NCBI RefSeq assembly: GCF_025148125.1
Contig: NZ_CP102267.1
Span: 4,536,501-4,600,500 of the forward strand
Origin: Blautia wexlerae DSM 19850
GTDB lineage: Bacteria > Bacillota > Clostridia > Lachnospirales > Lachnospiraceae
Direction of reading: 5' to 3'
Length of the DNA: 64,000 nt
A model generated the notes under the pieces. It did no database searches and was not told the origin of the DNA. It saw only the letters and a program-made list of their open reading frames with translations. Both the position numbers and the translations under genes were made by a program. This document shows, one piece after another, positions 26,260 through 33,650 of this stretch (within the stretch, counting starts at the first letter, position 1; each line of letters opens with the position of its first letter).

Positions 26260-27090
26260 TTATTTTACTGCACCCGCTGTTAAACCGCTTGTAATATGTT
26301 TCTGTCCTACAATATAAATAATTATAATTGGTATCATACTTACAACCAATCCTGCAATCAAAAGGTTCCATTGAGCATTAGTAGAAGATTTAAACATATA
26401 TAAATTGACTGTAATTGTACGAAGGTTCACATCGCTGATCATAATACTTGGAAGTAACAGATCATTCCATGTCCAAAGGAAAAACAAAATGCCAATTGTC
26501 ACTGTTGTGGATTTTACCAGTGGCAAAATAATCTGCACCATTGTTCTGAAAGGTCCCGCACCGTCAATTGCAGCAGCCTCTTCCAACTCTCTTGGCACAC
26601 TCTTCAGAAAACCAACATATGTCATAACACCAAATGATGTATAAAACCCACTATAAAATATAATCAGTCCTAAATGCGTATTAGTCAGTCCCAGTTTTGT
26701 AGATAACATAGAAATTGCAATCATAACTGCATGAAATGGAATAATCTGTCCTACTACAAACAATGTATATAATTTGTCACCTGTCTTTTGAGGAAGATGT
26801 GAAATTCCATATGCACTCATAAAAGACACGGCACTGGCAACTATGACAGTACATACCGTCACAAACAGCGTATTGCGAAATACTGTCCAAAAGTTCATAA
26901 TCCGCATTGCTTCAGAAAAATTTTCCAGATATAAACTTTTGGGAAATGAGATAAACGAGGTTAATATATCATTATTCGGTTTAAACGCATTCATGATAAT
27001 AAGAAAAACCGGAAGTATAAAGATAATTCCAAGGCACAGCCACAAAATACTTTTTAAAACTACTGTTTTATTCATTCCTTCTTTTTCCAC
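26260..27090 (-). CDS. Carbohydrate ABC transporter permease (MalG type)
   Basis: A 276-residue inner-membrane permease with six predicted helices and the EAA loop (ELEEAAAIDGAGPFRTMVQI) that docks the ATPase. I keep the GTG start one base past the stop of the previous gene; an ATG 15 bp later is the alternative. It pairs with the permease at 27092 and the binding protein at 28064. No ATPase gene is in the operon, so a shared MsmX-type ATPase encoded elsewhere probably energises it. Confidence 0.93.
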   Translation of the reverse strand: MEKEGMNKTVVLKSILWLCLGIIFILPVFLIIMNAFKPNNDILTSFISFPKSLYLENFSEAMRIMNFWTVFRNTLFVTVCTVIVASAVSFMSAYGISHLPQKTGDKLYTLFVVGQIIPFHAVMIAISMLSTKLGLTNTHLGLIIFYSGFYTSFGVMTYVGFLKSVPRELEEAAAIDGAGPFRTMVQIILPLVKSTTVTIGILFFLWTWNDLLLPSIMISDVNLRTITVNLYMFKSSTNAQWNLLIAGLVVSMIPIIIIYIVGQKHITSGLTAGAVK

Positions 27091-27091
27091 T

Positions 27092-27976
27092 TTACATCTG
27101 TACCTCCCTTTTTCTAGTAATCTTAAGCTGAATCAATGCAATAATACCTACCAATAAAAACAGTATTATAGATTTTGCAGAGCCATATCCCATTTTAAAC
27201 GAACCAAATGCATCATTATATATATTCAGTGCAATTGTCTGTGTACTATTTGCCGGACCTCCACCAGTCAGTGATAACGGAATGTCAAATGCTTTGAAAG
27301 CTCCTGCAATTGATACAAAGAGATTAATTGTAATTGTCGGCATTAACAATGGCAATTGGATATAAATAATTTTCTTAATTCCTGTACATCCATCCAGAAC
27401 AGCTGCTTCCAACACATCTTTTTGTATTGTCTGCAATCCTGTAATGTATAACATCATAAGAAAACCGGTAGACTGCCATGTTGTTACTAAAATAACTGTA
27501 AAAGCCGCAGTACCTGCATTTCCAAACCAGCTGATATTAGCCAATGCATCTACGTGCAAAATTTTGGCCAGATTTGGAATGGCTCCTGTAAAAATAAAAG
27601 ACCATACAAAAGAAACCATTACACCACTGATAATATTAGGAATAAAAAATAAAGAACGTATTACGCCTTTACACCGTACATTTGAATCTAAAAAATATGC
27701 TATTACAAAGCCAATCAGATTTGACATTAAAATTGATATTACCGCCAGAATTAAAGTAAATACCACAGAATGAATGAATGTCTCGTCTCCAAGAAGCTTA
27801 GTGTAATTTCCCAGACCGACAAAATCTTTATTTCCTTTTATCAAATTCCAATTATAAAAAGATGCCGGAAGTGTTCCTAAAAGTAATGGACCTGCAAGTG
27901 CAAGAACGTATAATAACATCGACGGAATCGTAAGACCAAAATAAAACCATTTATTTTTTTTACAACAATCCAACAT
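27092..27976 (-). CDS. Carbohydrate ABC transporter permease (MalF/UgpA type)
   Basis: A 294-residue permease with about six membrane helices. The EAA loop is DVLEAAVLDGCTGIKKIIYI, and the family motif SLTGGGPANSTQTIA lies near the C-terminus. It follows the binding-protein gene across a small hairpin that probably lowers permease expression relative to the binding protein. Confidence 0.94.
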   Translation of the reverse strand: MLDCCKKNKWFYFGLTIPSMLLYVLALAGPLLLGTLPASFYNWNLIKGNKDFVGLGNYTKLLGDETFIHSVVFTLILAVISILMSNLIGFVIAYFLDSNVRCKGVIRSLFFIPNIISGVMVSFVWSFIFTGAIPNLAKILHVDALANISWFGNAGTAAFTVILVTTWQSTGFLMMLYITGLQTIQKDVLEAAVLDGCTGIKKIIYIQLPLLMPTITINLFVSIAGAFKAFDIPLSLTGGGPANSTQTIALNIYNDAFGSFKMGYGSAKSIILFLLVGIIALIQLKITRKREVQM

Positions 27977-28002
27977 AAAATTATCTTCCTTTCTGATAAC
28001 AA

Positions 28003-28031
28003 AAGCTTCTGCAATATTTCTGCAGAAGCTT
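28003..28031 (-). terminator. Intra-operon attenuation hairpin
   Basis: AAGCTTCTGCA and TGCAGAAGCTT form an 11-bp perfect stem between the binding-protein and permease genes. There is no long U-run. This is the usual arrangement for high binding-protein output. Confidence 0.6.
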
Positions 28032-28063
28032 CTGTTACCACTTATACCTTTCCCGATTTTACT

Positions 28064-29323
28064 TTACTCAAGAAGCTCTGAAAATTTCGAATCTAACTGA
28101 TCTAAAGTAGTATCCATATCCGTTGTTCCGGCAAAATATCCCTGAATTACCGGCCCAATCATATCACCAGCGCCGGACTCAAGCTGTGAGTATACCCATG
28201 GTTTTGTCTGGTTATTTGACATATAATTCTTATAATCTTCGAAATACTGATATTCTGTTGACATTGCAAAATCCATTGCAGGTGGTGCTGCGCCCATTGA
28301 ATCAGCACTATAATGCATCCATCCGTTTTCATCTGTGTTATCGCTCAGATAATTCAAAACCTCACGCACTGCATCCAAATGTGGAGTATTCTGATTTACT
28401 GCAATACAAATTCCTACATCTACATCAAGTTTTGCATCTTCCTCATTTTCTGTAAGTGGTACTCCAAACAGACCAACCTGTAAATCCGGATTAATACTTT
28501 GTGCATTCAGAAGAGAAAATTCTCCGGTCACAATCATAGCAGCTTCACCTGATGCAAATGCATTAAAGCCTGATGTGGAATCTGCATCCATATAATTTCC
28601 ACCGGAATTTTCTTTCATCATATCCATAAACTCAAATTCAAGTGAAGAATTATCATTCCTGAAACTTCCTTTTCCTGCATTCATATCTGCAACCCATGAC
28701 TCATAATCTCCAACTGCGGCTCCCTGCAGACAGCTAAATAAATGATTCAATGTCCATGCATCTTTATAGGTGGCTGCAAATGGTGTAATACCACTTGCCT
28801 GAAGTTTTTCACATACTTCTTTCATTTGTGAGAATGTTTTCGGTACTTCTGTAATTCCGGCCTTTTCAAATAACTCCTGATTATAATAAACTCCCAACAT
28901 TTCCACAGCCATTGGATACGCATAAATTTTTCCATCATAGCTACATGCATCTTTTACAGAATCATAAATCTTTGTTGCAAATCCTTCCTCGCTCAAATCC
29001 ACAATTCTGTCTGTTGCTGCAAACTGCTGCACCTGTGCATATGGATTCAGGAAAAACATATCCGGAAGATCATTAGATGCCACCTTTGCTCCAAGATATT
29101 GGCTATAATCTCCTGATTGCATTTCAACTACAAAATTAATTTTATCCTGGCGCTTATTAAATTCATCTGCACCTTTCTGAAAATTATCTGCTGCTCCAGA
29201 AGACCACACCGCTAATTTAACAGTTTCTTTTTCGTCTGAATCCGCTTTTACAACTGTTGCTCCACTAATCATGACTGTCCCCATAGCGACTGTCATCATC
29301 AGGCTAATCATCTTTTTCCTCAT
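28064..29323 (-). CDS. Carbohydrate ABC transporter substrate-binding protein
   Basis: A 419-residue extracellular solute-binding protein (family 1). The signal peptide is MRKKMISLMMTVAMGTVMIS with cleavage after GATVVKA; no lipobox cysteine is visible, which is unusual for Firmicutes binding proteins. The mature part has the family pattern (KLAVWSSG, DLPDMFFLNPYAQVQQF, AFASGEAAMIVTGEFSL). It is the first gene of the operon that continues with two permeases and the MBL-fold hydrolase. The ligand is probably an oligosaccharide but is not identifiable. Confidence 0.92.
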   Translation of the reverse strand: MRKKMISLMMTVAMGTVMISGATVVKADSDEKETVKLAVWSSGAADNFQKGADEFNKRQDKINFVVEMQSGDYSQYLGAKVASNDLPDMFFLNPYAQVQQFAATDRIVDLSEEGFATKIYDSVKDACSYDGKIYAYPMAVEMLGVYYNQELFEKAGITEVPKTFSQMKEVCEKLQASGITPFAATYKDAWTLNHLFSCLQGAAVGDYESWVADMNAGKGSFRNDNSSLEFEFMDMMKENSGGNYMDADSTSGFNAFASGEAAMIVTGEFSLLNAQSINPDLQVGLFGVPLTENEEDAKLDVDVGICIAVNQNTPHLDAVREVLNYLSDNTDENGWMHYSADSMGAAPPAMDFAMSTEYQYFEDYKNYMSNNQTKPWVYSQLESGAGDMIGPVIQGYFAGTTDMDTTLDQLDSKFSELLE

Positions 29324-29465
29324 AAAAACTCCTTTCTTTTACCTGCTTTGTCCTTTTGTTATTTTAGAAGTACTTCTTTTGTTAACAATATAATAACAAC
29401 CCCTGCTTTCTTTTTCCATACGTCAAATTATGACAAAACATATACATTTTTTTACCTTTCCAAAC

Positions 29466-29551
29466 AGAAAAAGACGCAAGCCATATTTTTATGTCTCACG
29501 CCTTTCTGCAAAAAGAAAAAGACGCAAGTCATATTTTTATGACTCACGCCT
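29466..29551 (-). repeat. Two tandem near-identical terminator hairpins
   Basis: The 38-bp unit AGAAAAAGACGCAAG-Y-CATA ... CTCACGCCT occurs at 29466-29503 and 29514-29551, 48 bp apart. On the minus strand each folds (GAGTCATA with TATGACTT) and ends in TTTTTC. They follow the DUF1016 gene and act as a double terminator. Confidence 0.75.
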
Positions 29552-29582
29552 ATCTTGCATTTCATTATTAAATTGAAAACCT

Positions 29583-30632
29583 TTATTCTTCTTTCCTCTG
29601 TTCCAATAGCTCTCTTGCATTTGCAATAGCAAGTGATAACTTCTGTTCTAAAAGTTCTTTTGGAGGCATTTTAGTCATATACTGTCCCACGTGGATGTTT
29701 CCATGATCCAATTGCATTAATTCTATGGTTTCCTGCGATTTTTCTGCACATAATATAAGAGCAACCGGACTTTCTTCACCTTCTACTCTTTCATTTTTTT
29801 CCAACCATCGCAAATACAGTTCGACTTGTCCTTTATCTTGCGGTTCAAATTCTCCAAGCTTTAACTCAACAAGAACCAGCCTTTTCAAACCTCTGTGATA
29901 AAACAATAAATCCATATAGTAATCTTTACCATCCAGCACAAAATGCTTCTGCCTTGCCAAAAACGCAAAATCCGATCCCATTTCCAAAATAAATTTTTCT
30001 AATTCCGCAAGAATGGCATTTTCCAAATCTTTTTCACTATAAGTATCACGTAAACCAAGAAAATCAAGCATGTATGGATCTCTGTAAAAAAGATCCAGAC
30101 TCATTTTTCCATCATCCCGTAATTCGGCAATCTCATTTTTTATTGTTTCTTCTGGTTTCTTCGATATTGCAGTGCGTTCATAAAGCATAGATTTTTTTCT
30201 TTCACGCAATGTCCTCACTGACCAGTTCTCTTGCATACACATTGCAGCATAAAAGTCTCTCTTTAACTCGTCATTTATTGGCAAAATCTCTACAAAATGT
30301 GACCAGGTCAATTGTTGCGACAATGTCGCAACTTTTTCGAAGTCAGGAAATTCCTGATAAAATTTAATCATTCTCGAAATTGATGTTTTATCAAATCCAG
30401 AACCATACTCCTGTTCCAAACGTTTACTGACTTCTGCAACAACTTTTTTTCCATACTCAGGCTTATTATCTCCGGTGAACTCCGCACTAAGTCTTTTTCC
30501 AATTCCCCAGTTAAGTGAGATAATGGCATCGTTCACAACTTTCTTTACATCCGTTTTCTTTTCTCTGATCAATGCATTTATTTCATCGTAAATGTTATCA
30601 ATATTATTTGCTACTATTATCTCTTTTTTCAT
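29583..30632 (-). CDS. DUF1016 (YhcG-type) PDDEXK nuclease-family protein
   Basis: A 349-residue protein. The N-terminal DUF1016 domain shows the family pattern YDEINALIREKK, SLNWGIGKRLS and LSQQLTWSHFVEILP. The C-terminal domain carries the PD-(D/E)XK-like core KDYYMDLLFYHRGLKRLVLVELK then EPQDKGQVELYLRWLEK. The ATG at 30632 has an AAGGGA site. DUF1016 proteins travel with restriction-modification genes and mobile elements; no restriction system is intact here. It is next to a TnpV gene, consistent with mobile cargo. Confidence 0.87.
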   Translation of the reverse strand: MKKEIIVANNIDNIYDEINALIREKKTDVKKVVNDAIISLNWGIGKRLSAEFTGDNKPEYGKKVVAEVSKRLEQEYGSGFDKTSISRMIKFYQEFPDFEKVATLSQQLTWSHFVEILPINDELKRDFYAAMCMQENWSVRTLRERKKSMLYERTAISKKPEETIKNEIAELRDDGKMSLDLFYRDPYMLDFLGLRDTYSEKDLENAILAELEKFILEMGSDFAFLARQKHFVLDGKDYYMDLLFYHRGLKRLVLVELKLGEFEPQDKGQVELYLRWLEKNERVEGEESPVALILCAEKSQETIELMQLDHGNIHVGQYMTKMPPKELLEQKLSLAIANARELLEQRKEE

Positions 30633-30703
30633 TATTGATTCCCTTCTATAATTTGAAATGCCAACTTGGCATTTCAAAATCGCACCAACAGGTTATTGTT
30701 ATA

Positions 30704-30772
30704 TTACCCTATTTTTCTCGTTCTGCCTACTGCAATTTTATATTCTCATACAACAATGAGGTCGCATTCCAC
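30704..30772 (-). pseudogene. Short repeated coding remnant, copy 2
   Basis: Homologous to 20169-20237 but interrupted by TGA after VECDLIVV. The TCGCATTCCACGA hairpin with ATGAGGTCG / CGACCTCAT arms (30756-30780) overlaps it. It lies just upstream of the DUF1016 gene. Confidence 0.45.
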
Positions 30773-30789
30773 GACCTCATCACATTCAT

Positions 30790-31137
30790 TTAAACATAAA
30801 TCAATTCCTTGAGAATAATCTCTTCTGCAATCGCTCTGTGCTGATTGGCAGCTCTTACCCATGCCATCTGATTTTTCTCCTTATCCGGCAATGGATCTTT
30901 TTCTTCCAACTGTTTCAGAATAATTTCTTCCCGTTCTCTGGCAGCCTTATCCACTTCCAGCAGATGCTCGCCAATCGTATCCTGCAAAAGTATCACCTGA
31001 TACGTTGAGTTTCGATGATTCTTCAGATAATCTCTTCGAAGAAAACCATACTTTCCAAGTTGCTCCATCTGCTCACCGGATTTATAGGTGAGATTAGGAA
31101 CCAGGTATCCATTTACATTCGTATACGTTAATTTCAT
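30790..31137 (-). CDS. tnpV: TnpV family transposon-encoded protein
   Basis: A 115-residue protein matching TnpV, a small protein of Tn4451/Tn4453-type mobilisable transposons of clostridia. Recognisable pieces are MKLTYTNVNGYLVPNL, the LGKYGFLRRDYLKNHR segment and the C-terminal ANQHRAIAEEIILKELIY. Its function is unknown, but it marks mobile DNA. No TnpX-type large serine recombinase is present, so the element is a fragment. The start may be the ATG at 31137 or one 18 bp upstream. Confidence 0.82.
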   Translation of the reverse strand: MKLTYTNVNGYLVPNLTYKSGEQMEQLGKYGFLRRDYLKNHRNSTYQVILLQDTIGEHLLEVDKAAREREEIILKQLEEKDPLPDKEKNQMAWVRAANQHRAIAEEIILKELIYV

Positions 31138-31168
31138 TTTATTAGCACTCTCCATTTCTCATCATTTT

Positions 31169-31200
31169 TTGACCACAAATTTACGACATTTACGACAAAT
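31169..31200 (+). repeat. att-like repeat, right
   Basis: TTGACCACA-N2-TTTACGACA, then TTTACGACA again and AAT. It resembles the left site at 17117-17139 with one extra TTTACGACA unit. It lies just upstream of tnpV. Confidence 0.5.
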
Positions 31201-31239
31201 CTGACACTGCTTTACAATACCAGACAAAATGACTGATGC

Positions 31240-31271
31240 CCCGGAAAGCCTGTAAAACAGGCACTTCCGGG
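31240..31271. terminator. GC-rich hairpin at the right edge of the block
   Basis: CCCGGAA-A-GCCTG pairs with CAGGC-AC-TTCCGGG. No U-run follows on either strand. Confidence 0.4.
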
Positions 31272-31305
31272 ACACACAAGACAGGACAAAAATCAACTTC
31301 CATTA

Positions 31306-31344
31306 TCAAGAGGTGAGTGCTAATTTTTTGTGAAAAATTTGTGA
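31306..31344 (+). repeat. 39-bp direct repeat, right copy (half CIRCE)
   Basis: It matches 16926-16964 at 38 of 39 bases. Only the right CIRCE arm GAGTGCTAA is present; the left arm is replaced by CCATTA. The word AAAAATCAACT occurs on both sides of it (31288 and 31353 regions). Confidence 0.85.
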
Positions 31345-31384
31345 TATTAAATAAAAATCAACTCCACCCTCTATCTTTCATCCC

Positions 31385-31394
31385 CAAACGTTTG
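31385..31394. promoter_or_regulatory. LacI-family operator candidate upstream of the mutarotase gene
   Basis: The perfect palindrome CAAACGTTTG lies 91 bp before the ATG. The AAACGTTT core recurs at 40110, 41087, 49870 and 51125. Confidence 0.6.
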
Positions 31395-31484
31395 TCCAAA
31401 TTTCTATTTCATTACAGTGTTTTTATGATACGCTTATTTTATGCAGCATATTACTATTATGTATTTATCAGGGAGGGTTTTACT

Positions 31485-32369
31485 ATGCAGATTAAATTAC
31501 AATCTGACAATTATCATGTACTTTTAAACACACTTGGTGCCGAATTAAATTCCTATTCCAATCCATCCGGGAATGAATACGTATGGAATTCTGATCCCAC
31601 TTACTGGCTTCGATCTTCTCCGCTTCTTTTTCCGACTGTGGGAAATGTCCGCAACGGAGAAACTGTTATCAAGGATCATATATACCAGATGCCCAAGCAT
31701 GGTTTTTGTAAAGAATCTGAATTTGAAGTAACAGAACAGACTGAAGATTCCGTCACTTTTTTACTTAAAGCAAATGAAGAAACATTAAAACATTATCCTT
31801 ATGATTTTAAACTTTACCTGTCATATCATCTGAATGGCAGTACCCTGTCTATGGACTATAGAGTAATAAACAAAGATTCCGACCTTATGTATTATCACAT
31901 TGGTGCACATCCCGGTTTCATGTGTCCGGTCAATAATGGAGAAAATATTGAAAATTGTATTTTAAGATTTGAAAAAGAAGAGAATTTTATTTCTTATGAA
32001 TATGATATAAAGAATCTGGAATTTAATTTTGATCACAAAGTATCCCAGAAAGCAGAAGGCAACACACTTCCTCTCACAATTTCCATGTTTGATCAGGATG
32101 CTGTTTTCTTTGAACACACGAATTCACACCATGTTTCTTTCGTAAATGCAGTTACAGGAAAAGGTGTTTCCGTATATTATCCTGATTTTGAATCCCTTGC
32201 GATCTGGACACCGGCCGGAGGAAAGGCTCCGTTTCTCTGTCTGGAGCCATGGAACGGTTCCGGCATTTTTCATCAGGATGATGATATTTTTGCGCATAAG
32301 CATGGGATCCTCACACTGGAATCCGGAAAAGAAAAAGCATATCATCTTGAGATTTCTCTGATAGAATAA
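31485..32369 (+). CDS. Aldose 1-epimerase (mutarotase) family protein
   Basis: A 294-residue galactose-mutarotase-like protein, closest in style to the LacX/YihR branch. It interconverts alpha and beta anomers of a sugar. Visible elements are the N-terminal LLNTLGAELNS, HGFCKESEFEV, HIGAHPGFMCP with a catalytic-type His, and the late acidic LCLEPWNG. The start at 31485 has GGGAGGG upstream and discards a 56-codon extension. It stands alone behind an AAACGTTT operator, which links it to the sugar-catabolic genes further right. Confidence 0.88.
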   Translation: MQIKLQSDNYHVLLNTLGAELNSYSNPSGNEYVWNSDPTYWLRSSPLLFPTVGNVRNGETVIKDHIYQMPKHGFCKESEFEVTEQTEDSVTFLLKANEETLKHYPYDFKLYLSYHLNGSTLSMDYRVINKDSDLMYYHIGAHPGFMCPVNNGENIENCILRFEKEENFISYEYDIKNLEFNFDHKVSQKAEGNTLPLTISMFDQDAVFFEHTNSHHVSFVNAVTGKGVSVYYPDFESLAIWTPAGGKAPFLCLEPWNGSGIFHQDDDIFAHKHGILTLESGKEKAYHLEISLIE

Positions 32370-32373
32370 TCTT

Positions 32374-32988
32374 TTATTCTTCAGTTTTCAGATTCCACAT
32401 GACCTGTATTGCACCATCCATCACATGGAATTTTTTAAAATAGGCTTCCTCCTTTGGGATCCACATATTCTGAAATTGTTTTGCCTTTTCCGGGCCATTG
32501 CGCTTTTTTATATTTTCCATCTGATCTTTGGGAGAAATATTTAAAAATACACGAAGTTGATAAGGGTTCTTAAAATATGGATGCATACTGTAAGAACCCT
32601 CTATAATATTGAGTTTTTTATAAGGAACAGGATATCCCTCCAGCAGATTCCATTTCTGGCAGCTGAACGGCTGATAAAAAACAGTCTGCTTCTGAAAGAT
32701 TGGTCTTAATACCGTTTCCTCAAACCGCTCATAATCCACATTTCCTCCTGTTTCTTTCAGACGCTGTGGCGTACGCTGTTCCATGCGCAGAAAAAAGTCA
32801 TCCATTCTGAACAGATTACAGTTGAATACCTGCTCCAGATATTCTCCCAATGTAGTTTTCCCACTTCCACACCTGCCATCAATTGCAACGATCAGAGGCT
32901 CATCCAGTCCTTCCTTCTCTTTCTGCAATTTTCTGATTGCCTGAACTACCGGTTCAAATCTTTCTTTGCAGCATGCCTTTAATTCCAT
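32374..32988 (-). CDS. Uridine-kinase-like P-loop kinase
   Basis: A 204-residue small-molecule kinase: Walker A GRCGSGKTT (residues 38-46), the FRMDDFFL acidic strand typical of uridine/pantothenate-type kinases, and a lid-region Arg-rich segment. The ATG overlaps the end of the membrane-transporter gene upstream by 10 bp, so transport and phosphorylation are translationally coupled. The substrate is therefore likely whatever the S component imports (a nucleoside or vitamin). Naming it uridine kinase would go beyond the evidence. Confidence 0.82.
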   Translation of the reverse strand: MELKACCKERFEPVVQAIRKLQKEKEGLDEPLIVAIDGRCGSGKTTLGEYLEQVFNCNLFRMDDFFLRMEQRTPQRLKETGGNVDYERFEETVLRPIFQKQTVFYQPFSCQKWNLLEGYPVPYKKLNIIEGSYSMHPYFKNPYQLRVFLNISPKDQMENIKKRNGPEKAKQFQNMWIPKEEAYFKKFHVMDGAIQVMWNLKTEE

Positions 32989-33518
32989 TCTACTGTTCCT
33001 TCCATATTATACAAACGTTCTACCAGGGACGGGATCAGAACAAGCTGAATCAGAATTCCCGGCAACGCATTTATAAATCCTCCCATCAGAAACAGTTCCC
33101 AGGTAAAGATCCCTCCTGTAAATGCATATACTGCTGCCGAAACCAGTCCCCATACGATCCGTCCACACAGCATTGCTGCTATGAGTGAAATATACAGGGA
33201 TTTTATATCTTTTTTCATTTTTTCTGATAAAATTCCTGCCACCAGCCCATAAGTGGCAAGTTCAAACGCCATACAGAAGGCATTCGGAAAAATTGCCGGC
33301 ATTCCGAACACCACTCCTCTTAAAAGAGGTGTAATAATCCCAATAAGTAAACCATATGGCCATCCGCAGATATATCCACATAATAACACCGGTATGTGCA
33401 TCGGGCAAAGCATTTTCCCTACTGCCGGTATCTGCATTGTGATAAATGGAAGGATCAGTCCGATCGCAAGAAACAATGCTGCTAAAATTCTTTTTCTTAA
33501 AGCTGTATTTTCTTTCAT
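32979..33518 (-). CDS. ECF-transporter substrate-binding (S) component
   Basis: A 179-residue membrane protein with five to six helices. The pattern is MHIPVLLCGYICG ... GIITPLLRGVVFGMP ... NAFCMAFELATYG, characteristic of ECF S components of the QueT/FolT-like group that import vitamins or nucleobases. It needs the shared EcfAA'T module, not encoded here. The chosen ATG (33518) begins MKENTALRKRI, which fits S-component length. It overlaps the kinase gene. Confidence 0.8.
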   Translation of the reverse strand: MKENTALRKRILAALFLAIGLILPFITMQIPAVGKMLCPMHIPVLLCGYICGWPYGLLIGIITPLLRGVVFGMPAIFPNAFCMAFELATYGLVAGILSEKMKKDIKSLYISLIAAMLCGRIVWGLVSAAVYAFTGGIFTWELFLMGGFINALPGILIQLVLIPSLVERLYNMEGTVEWN

Positions 33519-33569
33519 ATCCCAAATTCTCTCTTTCAGTATAAAAATGCCAGTGATATAACAAAACAC

Positions 33570-33604
33570 CCCTGTCAGAAACACAAAACAGCTCTGGACA
33601 GGGA
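33570..33604 (-). terminator. Terminator downstream of the LarA-like gene
   Basis: CCCTGTC and GACAGGG form the stem; on the minus strand it is followed by GTGTTTTGTT. It separates the LarA-like gene from the ECF/kinase pair. Confidence 0.65.
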
Positions 33605-33650
33605 TGCTTATATTATAAATACTATACCCTACTAATATAATGATGCTACA

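Noticed and set aside
29466..29551. Tandem repeats as a regulatory RNA
   Set aside because: Each unit folds into a hairpin ending in a U-run directly after a gene, which is sufficiently explained as duplicated terminators.
33570..33604. Possible riboswitch ahead of the ECF S-component gene
   Set aside because: Only one stem-loop with a U-rich flank is visible; it fits a terminator of the upstream LarA-like gene and no known aptamer consensus is apparent.
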